Translations under genes and position numbers: made by a program
Assembly: GCF_020217425.1 (NCBI RefSeq)
Contig: NZ_CP084092.1
Coordinates: forward strand, 335,576-399,575
Length of the DNA: 64,000 nucleotides
Source of the DNA: Halomicrobium urmianum
Lineage (GTDB): Archaea; Halobacteriota; Halobacteria; Halobacteriales; Haloarculaceae
Direction of reading: 5' to 3'
The notes under the pieces: generated by a model
What the model was told of the DNA's origin: nothing
Database searches by the model: none
What the model saw: the letters and a program-made list of their open reading frames with translations, nothing else
Part shown: piece by piece, positions 26,471 to 36,810 of the stretch
Numbering within the stretch: position 1 is the stretch's first letter
How the letters are laid out: the number at the start of each line of letters is the position of its first letter

Positions 26471-26492
26471 ATAACAAAGGTGCCTTCGTTAC
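26471..26492. promoter_or_regulatory. 22-bp palindromic site S3 overlapping a TATA box
   Basis: Starts ATAAC, has GTGCC in the centre and ends GTTAC; 39 bp from S2. The TATA-like TTATATAA (about 26467-26474) overlaps its left half, so binding would compete with TBP. A plus-strand transcript from here would have a leader of nearly 480 nt before the IclR start. Confidence 0.55.
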
Positions 26493-26940
26493 ACTCGGGG
26501 CGGTAACCGAATCGAGTGCCAGCAACGAGGCTCTTCTCGCACACGCGGCACCCGTCGGCCTGTAGGGATATCGGGTCGATCAGCCTCGCTCCGTGGATCC
26601 CGCGACCGCGTCGGCGTCTGCGGATGGGTATCGATCAAGTGTGGTCGTCACACGAGAGCGGCGTCTGACGGTTCGTCACTGGCCAGGGCGGCCGATTCGA
26701 GAGAGTAGAACACTCAGGGACTGTACGCCAGCGAGAGACAGATCAGGACTCCGGAAGGACGACCCGGAATCGACTGCTGCGATCGGAGTTACCGCTCCCA
26801 GTCGAGGAGCATTCCGGAGGGAGCGTTTCGGGTCCAGACGACGGAACCGCGACCGGCGTAGCAAACGGACGTCCATCCCACAGAGCCCCCTGTAGCGAGT
26901 CGTACATCGACGCTGACCCGCGATTCGTCAGGCCAGAACA
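26493..26940. other. Intergenic region upstream of IclR regulator 1
   Basis: About 450 bp with no gene supported. It could be an untranslated leader from the S3 TATA box; nothing else recognised. Confidence 0.35.
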
Positions 26941-26973
26941 AACGATATAAGGCTCCGGTCGGTAGGTCGTACT

Positions 26974-27738
26974 ATGGCGACGAACGCCCCTCGAACGGTC
27001 GAAGCAGTCCAGCGGGCCTGTCGGATCATCGAGACGCTCCAGCGGCAGGGCGAGACGGGAATCACCGAACTCTCGGAGGAGGTCGAGTTCTCGAAGAGCA
27101 CCGTCCACGGGCACCTCGCGACGCTCGTCGACGAGGGCTGGGTGGTCAAGGAGGATCACACCTACCGTCTCAGTCTGCGCTTTCTCGACATCGCCGAGTC
27201 CCTGAAAGACCGGATCGCCGACCACGACATCGTCAGAGAGCAGGTCCGGGGGCTCGCCGAGGAGACCGGCGAGGTCGTCCACTTCGGTGCGGAGGAGAGC
27301 GGTCGCGTCGTCTACATGGCCAAGTCCAAGGGGAACGCCGCCGTACAGACCGAGTCGAGGATCGGCAAGCGGATGCCGATGCACTCGACCTCCCTCGGGA
27401 AGGCGATCCTCGCCGAGCTCCCGCGGGAGCGAGTCGAAGAGATCGTTGAGCAACACGGGGTGGAGGCGCGGACGGAGAACACGCTCACCGACGTCGAGGC
27501 ACTGCACGAGAACCTCGCAGAGATCGAGCGCCGAGGGTACTCGATCGACGACGAGGAGAACATCCCCGGCGTCCGGTGCATCGGGATCGCCGTCACCGTC
27601 CCCGAAGCGGACGTGCTGGGCGCGCTCAGCATCTCCGGCCCGTCACAGCGGATGACGGACGACCGGATCGAGAACGAGCTCCACGAGAAGATCGCGCAGG
27701 CGGCGAACGTCGTCGAGGTCAACTCGATGTACGCCTAA
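26974..27738 (+). CDS. IclR-family transcription regulator 1
   Basis: A 254-residue protein. Residues about 8-70 form the winged helix (AVQRACRIIETLQRQGETGI, VEFSKSTVHGHLATLVDEGW) and about 80-250 the GAF-like effector domain (KSKGNAAVQTESRIGKRMPM, STSLGKAILAEL, GVRCIGIAVTVPEADVLGAL). TATA-like TATAAG at 26945-26950 is about 26 bp before the ATG. Haloarchaeal IclR proteins such as XacR control pentose catabolism. Here it stands between uxaC and the ALDH/DapA genes, so uronate-dependent control is likely. A close paralogue is at 45289-46053. Confidence 0.9.
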   Translation: MATNAPRTVEAVQRACRIIETLQRQGETGITELSEEVEFSKSTVHGHLATLVDEGWVVKEDHTYRLSLRFLDIAESLKDRIADHDIVREQVRGLAEETGEVVHFGAEESGRVVYMAKSKGNAAVQTESRIGKRMPMHSTSLGKAILAELPRERVEEIVEQHGVEARTENTLTDVEALHENLAEIERRGYSIDDEENIPGVRCIGIAVTVPEADVLGALSISGPSQRMTDDRIENELHEKIAQAANVVEVNSMYA

Positions 27739-27814
27739 CCTCGATCCGCCGGGGGCGTCGTCTCGGGATCCGACCAAAACGCTTGTAAGCCGACCCCGGG
27801 ACCCTAGAGACGAG

Positions 27815-29265
27815 ATGGCGACAGACCATCGGAACTACGTGAGCGGCGAGTGGGTCGAATCCGAATCGGGCGACGTCTTCGAGGTCAGGAACCCGGCGAA
27901 CGACGACGAGGTCGTCGGTCGCTTCCAGGACTCGACCCCGGCTGACGTCGAGGCCGCCGTCGACGCTGCCGTCGAGGCGCAGTCGGACTGGGCCGGGCTC
28001 CCCGGCCCGGAACGGGGATGGATCCTGCGCCAGACGAGCGCCGCGCTGGAAGAACGCAAAGAGGAGGCGACCGAGACGCTCGTCCGCGAGGAGGGCAAGA
28101 CGCGGTCGGAAGCCGCGGGCGAGGTCCAGCGCGCCGTCGACATCTTCGCCTACTACGCCCAGAAGGCCCGCGACCTCGGCGGCGTCGTGAAGTCGACCAG
28201 CGGACAGAACTCCGGGCTGTCGGCCAGACAGGAACCGCTGGGGACGGTCGGTCTGATCACCCCCTGGAACTACCCCATCGCGATCCCCGCCTGGAAGCTC
28301 GCACCGGCGCTGGCGACCGGCAACACGGCCGTCCTCAAGCCGGCGTCGGCGGCACCCACCGTGGCCAAGATCGTCTTCGAGTGCCTCGACGAGGCCGGCC
28401 TGCCCGACGGCGCGGCCAACATGGTGACGGGCTCGGGCAGCCGGTCGGGACGCCGCTGATCGAACACGACGCGATCGACGGCGTCTCCTTCACCGGCAGC
28501 ACCGCCGTCGGGACGCAGGTGGCCGAGACCGCCGCGACCGACCTCAAGCGCGTCCAGTGCGAGATGGGCGGCAAGAACCCCACGGTCGTGATGCCTAGCG
28601 CCGACGTCGACGAGGCGGTCGACGTCGTCGGTACCGGGGCCTTCGGGACGACGGGCCAGTCGTGTACGGCCGCCTCCCGCGCGATCGTCCACGAGGACGT
28701 CTACGACGAGTTCGTCGACGCGATGGTCGAGTACGCCGAGTCCATCGAGGTCGGACCGGGCCTCGAGGAACCGGACGTGGGCCCGCACGTCTCCGAGAGC
28801 GAACTCGAGTCGACCCTCGAGTACGTCGACGTCGGCCAGAGCGAGGGCGCGACGCTGGAGACCGGCGGCGCGGAACTCACCGACGGCGTCTACGCCGACG
28901 GCCACTACGTCGAACCGGCCGTCTTCGCCGACGTCGACGCCGACATGCGCATCGCACAGGAGGAGATCTTCGGGCCGGTGCTGTCCGTCATCCCGGCGAG
29001 CGACTTCGAGGACGCGCTCCGGACCGCCAACGACGTCGACTACGGCCTCTCGGCCAGCATCGTGACTCAGGACGTGACCGAGGCCGAACGGTTCCTCGAC
29101 CGCATCGAGGCGGGCGTCGCCAAGGTCAACGAGAAGACGACCGGCCTGGAACTGCACGTCCCCTTCGGCGGCTACAAGGACTCGTCGACCAACACCTACC
29201 GCGAGCAGGGCGACGCCGGCATCGACTTCTTCACCACCACCAAGACGGTCTACCGCAACTACTAG
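27815..29265 (+). CDS. Aldehyde dehydrogenase (2-oxoglutarate semialdehyde dehydrogenase-like), frameshifted near 28442
   Basis: Begins MATDHRNYVSGEWVESESGD and continues through GLITPWNYPIAIPAWKLAPA and the NAD-binding LKPASAAP. After NMVTGSGS the frame breaks. The following bases continue in another frame as VGTPLIEHDAIDGVSFTGST, QCEMGGKNP (catalytic Glu) and GQSCTAASR (catalytic Cys), to the stop at 29265. Inserting one C near 28441-28442 gives a normal ALDH of about 483 residues. This family oxidises 2,5-dioxopentanoate to 2-oxoglutarate at the end of oxidative pentose and uronate pathways. It lies 76 bp after the IclR gene and 130 bp before a DapA-family gene, which supports that role. 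Confidence 0.8.
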
Positions 29266-29362
29266 TCGCCTCACTGCGCCGTAACTGGACGCAACTGTGC
29301 GACCGACCGGCCGGTCGCGGCCGCTCCGGCTGAGGGTCCCGGCCGATCGGCCGGTCCAGTAC

Positions 29363-29372
29363 TATTATATAT
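29363..29372 (+). promoter_or_regulatory. TATA box of the DapA-family gene
   Basis: TATTATATAT about 27 bp upstream of the ATG at 29395. It fixes the start and shows an own promoter in addition to possible read-through from the ALDH gene. Confidence 0.55.
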
Positions 29373-29394
29373 CGTGCAGGTCATTCTTCTCGCA

Positions 29395-30333
29395 ATGTCG
29401 TCATCAGCCGAACGGGTACGGGAGCGTCTCCGCGGCGTCGCGGTCGGACTCCTCACGCCCTTCGATCAGCACCTCGACGTCGAGTACGAGAAGATCGGGG
29501 ACAACGCGGAATCCCTCTACGACTCCGGCATTCGGATGTTCCTGGCCGCAGCGAACATCAGCGAGTACCACTCGCTGTCCCACGAGGAACGGGTCGACGT
29601 GACCGAGGCCAGCGTCGACGCGCTGCCGTCGGACGCCTGCGTCCTCGCGGGCGTCGGCGGTAGCACGGCCAACGCGAAGGAGCTGATCCGCGCGTACGAC
29701 CGGGTCGGCGCCGACGCGATGATGATCATGCCCCCGGACCACACGTACCTCCACGAGCAGGGGCTGTTGCAGTACTACCGCGAGCTCGCCTCGGTGACCG
29801 AGACGCCGCTGGTTCCCTACGTTCGCGGGTTCGACCCGTCGGTGAGCTACATGGCCGACCTGACCCGCCTCGACGGCGTCGTCGGCATCAAGTACGCGCT
29901 CCCGGACCCAGTGAAGCTCGGCGCGGCGGTCGAAGCGGGCGCCGACGACGTCGTCTGGGTCGACGGACTGGCCGAACCGTACGCCGTCTCCTTCTGGGCC
30001 GAGGGGATCGAGGGCTTCTCGGCCGGCGTGAGCAACTTCCGGCCGGAGGTCGGCCTCGAACTGTTCGACGCCCTCTCCGACGGCGACTGGGGGCGCGCCC
30101 GGAAGCTCCGCGACGCCTGTCTCCCCTTCCAGAACTTCAGGGATCGATCCGGACACGACAACGACATCCCCGGCGCCGTCAGCGTGCCGACCGTCAAGAA
30201 GGGGCTGGAACTCGCTGGTCTGCACGGCGGCGCCGTCCGTGAACCGCTTCGCCCGCTGACCGACGAGGAGGTACGGCGCGTCGAGACAATCTACGATCAA
30301 CTGCTCGACGACGTCGACCAGCTCGTCGACTGA
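29395..30333 (+). CDS. DapA/NAL-superfamily enzyme, probable 5-keto-4-deoxyglucarate dehydratase or KDG aldolase
   Basis: A 312-residue TIM-barrel protein. The Schiff-base lysine is K166 in GVVGIKYALPDP. The substrate loop reads FLAAANISEYHSLSHEER, a variant of the usual GTTGE-like motif, and PYVRGFD carries the catalytic tyrosine region. The superfamily includes 2-keto-3-deoxy-sugar-acid aldolases and the decarboxylating dehydratase that makes 2,5-dioxopentanoate from ketodeoxyglucarate. The upstream ALDH would use that product, so the dehydratase is the preferred inference; a KDG aldolase cannot be excluded. Confidence 0.75.
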   Translation: MSSSAERVRERLRGVAVGLLTPFDQHLDVEYEKIGDNAESLYDSGIRMFLAAANISEYHSLSHEERVDVTEASVDALPSDACVLAGVGGSTANAKELIRAYDRVGADAMMIMPPDHTYLHEQGLLQYYRELASVTETPLVPYVRGFDPSVSYMADLTRLDGVVGIKYALPDPVKLGAAVEAGADDVVWVDGLAEPYAVSFWAEGIEGFSAGVSNFRPEVGLELFDALSDGDWGRARKLRDACLPFQNFRDRSGHDNDIPGAVSVPTVKKGLELAGLHGGAVREPLRPLTDEEVRRVETIYDQLLDDVDQLVD

Positions 30334-30384
30334 CGCTGTCGACTACAACCATCCAAGCGGCTTGCCGCTGGAAGATTACGTGAC

Positions 30385-30611
30385 GCATCGTGGTGAGACA
30401 GTCGCTACCGGGACCAGTTGTAGTGCGAAGTTTAGAGCATTGTGCCAGCGCCGAAACCTTGTGAGCGATCTTCGGCCGTTTCGGGATCGACGTGGCTGAA
30501 GCAGTTCGAGAATGACGCCGTTCATCGCTTGGGTTCTCGAAATATTCGTTCGATAGCGTTCCGATTTCCATGGCAGGACATCTGAAATCGGAGGCCTGCT
30601 CGTTGCAGTGC
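30385..30611 (-). pseudogene. IS6-family transposase, C-terminal remnant
   Basis: The minus strand reads ALQRAGLRFQMSCHGNRNAI then ERIFREPKR, a stop, FSNCFSHVDPETAED and, in another frame, SLTRFRRWHNALN. This is the end of an IS6-type transposase, with the last catalytic Glu in the ERIF(R)E region, decayed by a stop and a frameshift. The N-terminal part and terminal repeats are not visible. Confidence 0.55.
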
Positions 30612-32280
30612 GGTTTAGGTGTCTATCAATGGGCGCAAATTTCGATTTTACTGTACCCGCAAAACCGGATTTCGGGTGTCTATGGATCGACAGCGACGTG
30701 CCGCTAAGCTGCGGGTCGGTTCGAATTGCTGTGCCAGTGACGGCGACGTACTCCGAATATCCAGTATCGACTAGTCATTAGACGGCTATCTGGACCAGAA
30801 CGTGGGCTATTTTTGGTTAAGTTATTCACCAAACTGTCGATTGTCGATGTCATATAGATTAATTATATATAAGAATATCTGACAATTTTCCCACTGCTTT
30901 GAACAATCCTTCCGGTTGAATACGCCGTCTTCGACGCGAACCCGTAGCGAGATACGGTATTGAGGCGGTGAATGACGTCTCAGAAACTTCGGCACCCCTG
31001 TACAAGGAGACACCTTCACCTCCTGAAGAGGGTAATTCCTGCCACGTAACCATCTGATTTCACAGTATAACGGCCGACCGGCCGGGTCAAGTCAGTGGTC
31101 TCACAATCTTCTTTAAGAGTATTTCGATATTGTCTAGTTCCTCCCACATATTTACAACTATATTAGTCAATAGTGTGCAGAATACAGTCTCGTAATATGA
31201 GGCGAGGGTACCTGTATACGGGAGGCAATCGCTCGCAATCACCGCAACAACGTAACGGGAGCCGCTCCGGAAATACACTCATCGTTCTTCGCGTGCCGAT
31301 TAAATATTGCTGGTTCACGACGTGACGTTTACTCACCTACACACGACCTAGTTGTCGGGCAGGTCATCAATTATAAAATATGTCTTATACTACCAACCAT
31401 ATGAGATATGCCTCATATAAGTAGAAGCGTAAATAGTCGTCTTCGATGGCCAGTTCCAGTTCGGAGACGAGAGCACAGTCGAGAGAATCTCTTCAAGGGA
31501 TCTGTCCCCGATCCCGAACAAAGGCCGGCCATAGTTTTGCCTCGACGAGTCGTGGCGGCTGGGCGGAACGACACTATTCGGTACTATATTCAAGGGATCT
31601 GCTGTGTTGCTACAGGCGATCATAAGGTTGTAGATTGGAATACGATACATTTCAGTGGAAAACAGTCAGTATATCCATATGCGGACGTGGAATCGGGGAC
31701 AATCGCCGAACGCCTTCCGTTCAGCAGAATACTCGGACACGATATCAACATATGTTCTCATATTGATCCGATTGGTTTTTCATCCAGAACCGAATTCGAC
31801 AGCAGTTATCGAACGTCTGAGAGGACGCGACTTGTTCTGGAAGGACTCCAAAATTCGAGGGATCAGAAACCGTCAAGTACATCTGCATGACGACTGATGT
31901 CGCGGTTATTGCGGTAATGCTCGTGAGTGAGCCAGAATTGGGATCGGGCCGGCGATCACGGCTGGCACGGTCGTCTGGTTCTCGTGGTCGTGAGCACAGT
32001 CACCGTCAGCTGTGTCGTCGAATACGCGCCTCTCGATGTCCTTCCCAACAGTGCTGATAATTGCACTACCGCCAGCGTGGCTCCGATGACGGCGTTTTGT
32101 ACGACGTGCGGTATGGGAGGCGCGAAAAGAAGGGACCGACCATCGAGGTCAGCCGCGAAGTGACGAGGCCGCCCCACCGGTCGAGGTAGGATCAATCAGC
32201 GATATCCGACCACTCCGAAGCGTCAGTCGGTCCGCCGATACGTTTTTGATGATGAGGCGAAACGTATTGGCACGAGCGCC
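30612..32280. other. AT-rich gene-poor region
   Basis: About 1.67 kb without a gene I can support. G+C is clearly lower than on either side, especially 30830-31420. Short frames such as the minus-strand 31087-31278 and the plus-strand 31408-31890 have no recognisable motif. The position after an IS6 remnant suggests decayed, acquired DNA at the left edge of the ABC-transporter block. Confidence 0.4.
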
Positions 32281-33372
32281 ATGGTCACATCAACTCGTTT
32301 CGCTGTCGCTGGTATCGGTGCCGTAGCAGAGTTGCACGCGGAGTCTATCGGCGATCTGGAGAACGCGACACTTGTCGCCGGCTCCTGTCGGACGACAGAG
32401 AAGGGCCGTGCCTTTGCAGACGAATATGACTGTGAGTGGTACGAGGAGACCGAGTCGATGCTCGACGAGACCGAACCCGACGTCCTCGCTGTCTGCACAC
32501 CCAGTGGGAGCCACCTCGAACCGACGAAAGCTGCAGCAGAACGCGGGATAGATATCCTCTGTGAGAAACCACTCGAAATATCGACCAAACGCATCGACGA
32601 GATGCTCGAAGCGGTTGACGAGGCTGGCGTCCGTCTCGGCGGAGTTTTCCCCCAGCGGTACAATCCCGTTGTCCAGCAGCTTCGCGACGCGGCAGCCGAC
32701 GACCGCTTCGGTGACCTATCGGTGGTCAACACGTACGTGCCGTGGTGGCGTGACGACGAGTACTACGGACCGGATCGCTGGCAGGGGACCGAAGCTCTCG
32801 ATGGGGGAGGCGCACTCATGAACCAGTCTATCCACGGCATCGACGCGATCCAGTGGCTCGCGGGCACTGCGATGTCCGACCTCGACGGTGACGTCAATCC
32901 CGTCGAGGAAGTATTCGCGTACACGGCAACACGCGCCCACGACTCGGATCTCATCGAAGTCGAGGACACCGCTGTCGCCGTACTGAAGTACCGCAACGGC
33001 GCAGTCGGTCAGATTCTCGGAGCCACCTCAATGTATCCCGGCTCGCTCAAGCGGATCCAGATCGCCGGCCGCGACGGCACGGCTGAACTGCTCGAAGACG
33101 AACTCGTCACGTGGCAGTTCCGCGAGGAGTCCGGAGACGACGAGGAGATCCGTGGGGAGTTCGGCGAAGAGACCGACTCCGGTGGCGGTGCGGCCGACCC
33201 GATGTCCATCGACTACAGCAACCACCGCCGGAACATCGGTGACTTCCTCGACGCAATCTCCACGGATGATCCATACATGCTCGACGGGACCGAGGCCCGC
33301 AAGGCGGTCGAGATCATCGAGTCGATCTACGAGTCGGCCGAGACCGGTCAGCCGGTCGAGATACCGCGATAG
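32281..33372 (+). CDS. Gfo/Idh/MocA-family oxidoreductase 1
   Basis: A 363-residue protein. The N-terminal Rossmann domain (FAVAGIGAVAELHAESIGDL) ends with the CEKPLEIS motif that holds the catalytic Lys. The C-terminal alpha/beta domain has the ALDGGGALMNQSIHGIDAIQWL helix with the conserved His. These enzymes oxidise or reduce sugars, inositols and glycosides with NAD(P). It faces the end of the ABC transporter operon (convergent). The substrate is not shown. Confidence 0.85.
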   Translation: MVTSTRFAVAGIGAVAELHAESIGDLENATLVAGSCRTTEKGRAFADEYDCEWYEETESMLDETEPDVLAVCTPSGSHLEPTKAAAERGIDILCEKPLEISTKRIDEMLEAVDEAGVRLGGVFPQRYNPVVQQLRDAAADDRFGDLSVVNTYVPWWRDDEYYGPDRWQGTEALDGGGALMNQSIHGIDAIQWLAGTAMSDLDGDVNPVEEVFAYTATRAHDSDLIEVEDTAVAVLKYRNGAVGQILGATSMYPGSLKRIQIAGRDGTAELLEDELVTWQFREESGDDEEIRGEFGEETDSGGGAADPMSIDYSNHRRNIGDFLDAISTDDPYMLDGTEARKAVEIIESIYESAETGQPVEIPR

Positions 33373-33566
33373 TTCCTGCGGTTTCCTCAGTCGAGCCGCG
33401 ATTTCTCGACGCCGTCTCGTGTATGTCGGGCCTTATTCCCAGCATATGTAAGATAGAGGAACATACGCCGAACTCCGGGAGCGGTCGGTCAAGTTCTATA
33501 CGCGACTGGTGGTCTATTTCAGCGACGATCCAGAGGGAGAGAAAGACTACTGTGGCGTTGTGTCGG

Positions 33567-34670
33567 TCACTCTGCGTCCGCTAGCGGTTCGGAGTGCCAG
33601 TAGTCATGGTCGGGATCAGCCCGAAAACACGACACTTCGTGTTGTTCCTCGACTTCCATCGTCCCCGGTTGGGTCTTGCACTCCTCTCGTGCGAAGGGAC
33701 ACCGCGTGTGGAACCGACATCCCTCCGGTGGATTCGCCGGATCAGGGACGTCGACTGTCCGGAGCGGTGGCTCCGCTATGTCTTCCTCCCAAGGGTTCAG
33801 GTCGGGTGTCGCCCAGAGGAGGATCTTTGTGTATGGATGCTGGGGGTTCTTCATTATCTGGTCAACGGTGCCGACCTCAACGATCTGACCCATGTACATG
33901 ACGCCGATCTTTCCGCCGCTCTGTTCGGCTAGGTACCTGGCGTTCGAGAGGTCGTGAGAGATGAAGAGGTAGGAGGTATTGAAGATTTCCTGAAGTTCCA
34001 GCATCAGGTCCATCATCTCCACGCGAAGCGATACGTCGAGGGCGCTTATCGCTTCGTCCGCCAGTATGAGGTCCGGATTCATCATCAGTGCCCGGATTAG
34101 TGCGACGCGTTGTTTCTCTCCCCCACTCAATTGATGGGGATATCTATGGGCGAAGTCCTCCGGCGGCGTCATGCCGACGCGTTCCAGTAGCGAGTAGATC
34201 CGGGCCTGTCTGTCCTCGTGGGATAGTTCAGGAGACCACTTCTTGAGCGGTAGCGCCAGTGTTGAAATCACCTTCTGATTCGGATTGAGCGAACTCCCTG
34301 GGTCCTGGTGTATAATCTGCAACGAACGGCGGATTTCCTCGTAGGGGACCGATCCGTCTCCTCGCTTCGCTTCCCAGATGTCCTGACCGCGATACCGGAT
34401 ACTCCCGCTCGATGGCTCAATGAGACCGATCGCTGCCTTGCCGAGCGTCGTCTTTCCGCAACCGGATTCACCGACGAGCGCGAGTACGTCTTCCTCGAAG
34501 ATATCGACCGAGACGTCTGTGACCGCCTGGACGACGTCGGGATCTCCAAAGTATCGCTCGACGATTCCCGAGTCGTTCTCGAACTCGACCGTCAGTCCGT
34601 CGATCGATATCAGCGGCTGATCGTCAGCCTGTACCTCGCTACGCTCGTCGACCTGGTGACGTCGGCTCAT
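33567..34670 (-). CDS. ABC transporter ATP-binding protein (OppF/DppF type)
   Basis: A 367-residue ATPase of the peptide/nickel/oligosaccharide class. Walker A is GESGCGKTTLG, the signature LSGGEKQR, Walker B DLILADEAISALD and the switch His lies in LFISHDL. The C-terminal oligopeptide-transporter extension (CRFHTRCPFAREEC) can bind an Fe-S cluster or metal in some homologues. The ATG overlaps the stop of the preceding ATPase gene by four bases. Last gene of the operon. Confidence 0.92.
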   Translation of the reverse strand: MSRRHQVDERSEVQADDQPLISIDGLTVEFENDSGIVERYFGDPDVVQAVTDVSVDIFEEDVLALVGESGCGKTTLGKAAIGLIEPSSGSIRYRGQDIWEAKRGDGSVPYEEIRRSLQIIHQDPGSSLNPNQKVISTLALPLKKWSPELSHEDRQARIYSLLERVGMTPPEDFAHRYPHQLSGGEKQRVALIRALMMNPDLILADEAISALDVSLRVEMMDLMLELQEIFNTSYLFISHDLSNARYLAEQSGGKIGVMYMGQIVEVGTVDQIMKNPQHPYTKILLWATPDLNPWEEDIAEPPLRTVDVPDPANPPEGCRFHTRCPFAREECKTQPGTMEVEEQHEVSCFRADPDHDYWHSEPLADAE

Positions 34671-35824
34671 TGTCGGCCCTCCATCGCTTCACGCATCTCC
34701 TGGATGTCCGTGTCCGTATCGTCCTTGATGTAATTCTGGATGTCGAACGAGACCGCGCTGGCCGCATCTTCCCAGTAGTGACACGCGGCTTTATGTCGCA
34801 TGTCGGTGCTGTCGTCCTGTACGTCGACTAACTCCGGATCTTGCGTGGCACACTGTTCGTCACTCAAGGGGCACCTCGGGTGATACGCACAGCCGGAGGG
34901 GGTTTCGATCGGATCTGGGCTCGATCCCTCTACGATCTCCATCTCCTCGAAGGTAGCGTTGATCGTCGGTGTCGATCGAATGAGCGCCCGCGTGTACGGG
35001 TGGGATGCGTTGGAAACCATGCGCTCTGTCTCGCCCAGTTCGACAAGGTCGAACGCGTACATCACCCCGATCCGATCGGCTAACTTTGCGACCAGAGGAA
35101 GGTCGTGGGTGATGAACACGATCGTCAGATCGTAGTTCTCCTTCAGCTCGTTTATCAGGCTCAGGATCGATCGCTGCATCAGCAGATCCAGCGCGGCAGT
35201 CGGCTCGTCCATCACGAGGACTTTCGGTTCAAGGACAACGCTCAGGGCGATGAGGGCGCGCTGCTGCATGCCACCGCTGAGTTCATGGGGATAGGCGTCG
35301 AGGACGTGATCCGGGTCTAGGTGGAGATCCTGCAGGAGATTGCCAGCGCGATCCATCCCCTCCTGTTTGTCCACGCCGTGGGCTTCGAGTACGAGCTCGA
35401 AGTGTTCTCTGATCCCCATGGTGGGGTTGAACGAGCTCATCGCTCCCTGGAACACCATCGAAATTTCCTCCCAGCGGACGTTCCGGAGTTCCTTCTCCGA
35501 GAGGTCCCGGATCGCTATCGACTCACCGTCGTCCGGGTGATAGGTTATCTCTCCGGTGAGCTGTCCGGGATCGACGACGGCGTCGAGGAATGCAGAGGCG
35601 AGCATGGACTTTCCGCTACCGCTTTCGCCGACGACGCCCAGCACTTCACCTCGATTAACGGTGAGATCAACATCGTCGAGGACACGCGACTGCCCGCGTT
35701 CCATGTCGAACGTCACCGTCGCGCCGCGCATTTCCACGATCGCTTGGTCGCTGCGATCCGTCGTTTCTCGCGCTCTGCTCCGTCCTTGCTGCTCGTCGGT
35801 TTGTCCTTGCATGGATGATCTCAC
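34667..35824 (-). CDS. ABC transporter ATP-binding protein (OppD/DppD type)
   Basis: A 385-residue ATPase. Walker A is GESGSGKSMLA, the signature LSGGMQQR, Walker B KVLVMDEPTAALD and the switch region VFITHDLPLV. The C-terminus has the CAYHPRCPLSDEQC extension of the Opp/Dpp class. It overlaps the permease gene before it and the ATPase gene after it by ATGA, showing tight coupling. Pairs with the OppF-type ATPase as a heterodimer. Confidence 0.92.
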   Translation of the reverse strand: MRSSMQGQTDEQQGRSRARETTDRSDQAIVEMRGATVTFDMERGQSRVLDDVDLTVNRGEVLGVVGESGSGKSMLASAFLDAVVDPGQLTGEITYHPDDGESIAIRDLSEKELRNVRWEEISMVFQGAMSSFNPTMGIREHFELVLEAHGVDKQEGMDRAGNLLQDLHLDPDHVLDAYPHELSGGMQQRALIALSVVLEPKVLVMDEPTAALDLLMQRSILSLINELKENYDLTIVFITHDLPLVAKLADRIGVMYAFDLVELGETERMVSNASHPYTRALIRSTPTINATFEEMEIVEGSSPDPIETPSGCAYHPRCPLSDEQCATQDPELVDVQDDSTDMRHKAACHYWEDAASAVSFDIQNYIKDDTDTDIQEMREAMEGRQ

Positions 35825-36810
35825 GCGTTATTTGCGGATTCGTCCGGGACGCTCTTCTCGTGACGGGCACGGATCCTCGGATTGAATATCCGGTCGAACC
35901 CCTGCGAGAGGAGAATCAGCCCCAAAGAGAAGAACACGATCGTCCCGATGGGGATCAGCAGGTAGTGAATGTACTTTAGCGACTGGAGCGCCGGCGAATT
36001 GTACGCCTGATTGAGGATGACGCCCCAGTTAGCGTTCGTCCACGGGAGAACCCCGAGGAAGTACAGCGCGACGGAACTGAAGATAATGTTCCTCGCTGAG
36101 TTGACGAAGTTTATTAGGATGTACGGCATCACGTTCGGAAGGAGATCCCGGATGAGAATCGTCGCCGTCGAGAGTCCCACGACCTGGGACGCCTCAACGT
36201 ACGATTCTTCACGGAGCGACAGCACCTGCGACCGGATCGAGCGAGCGATCCCCGACCAGACGTGACTAGCCAGCAGGATACCGACGATCGCCGGATTGCT
36301 CGGTTCGATGATGGCCGCTAGCACGATGACGATGATCAGGCCGGGAATCGCGATCGTTGCGTCAGTGATCGTCATCAGGATCTGATCGAGTTGTCCGCGG
36401 TCGTAGCCAGCGGCGATTCCGACGACCGTCGCGACCACCGTCGAAAAGACTGCGCCCGCGACGATCATTATCAGCATATCTGGCGTTGCGTGGACGACCA
36501 GCCCCAGTAGATCCTGGCCCCGGCCGTCCGTTCCGAAGACGTAAGAGAGGTCCTGGAACGGGAGGATATACCGTTCGGCCTGATTGGGATACGGTTTCGG
36601 GATGACGTGCGGACCGACGATGCCCATGACGAGATATAAACTCGTGATGATCAGCCCGGCTTTAGCCCGCCAGTCCTCCCAGAGGATCGTTATCGGCGCA
36701 CGGACGTATTCGTCGTACACCCGTCTGTACCGTTCGGACCTGGAGACGGTCGACTGAGACGGATCGTAATCAAATATGTTACTGCTGCTTGATGGATCTT
36801 TCGTTGTCAT
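35821..36810 (-). CDS. ABC transporter permease (OppC/DppC type)
   Basis: A 329-residue membrane protein with an N-terminal OppC-type extension and about six membrane helices. The coupling loop region is VEASQVVGLSTATILIRDLL, the EAA-like motif of binding-protein-dependent permeases; FGTDGRGQDLLGLVV is typical of OppC proteins. Both ends overlap neighbouring genes by four bases. Confidence 0.9.
   Translation of the reverse strand: MTTKDPSSSSNIFDYDPSQSTVSRSERYRRVYDEYVRAPITILWEDWRAKAGLIITSLYLVMGIVGPHVIPKPYPNQAERYILPFQDLSYVFGTDGRGQDLLGLVVHATPDMLIMIVAGAVFSTVVATVVGIAAGYDRGQLDQILMTITDATIAIPGLIIVIVLAAIIEPSNPAIVGILLASHVWSGIARSIRSQVLSLREESYVEASQVVGLSTATILIRDLLPNVMPYILINFVNSARNIIFSSVALYFLGVLPWTNANWGVILNQAYNSPALQSLKYIHYLLIPIGTIVFFSLGLILLSQGFDRIFNPRIRARHEKSVPDESANNA

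Noticed and set aside
26458..26565. 35-codon plus-strand frame starting just before palindrome S3
   Set aside because: It reads through the palindrome and the TATA box, so translation from this ATG is unlikely.
31408..31890. 160-codon plus-strand frame in the AT-rich region
   Set aside because: No motif, no TATA at the proper distance and irregular composition; treated as chance.
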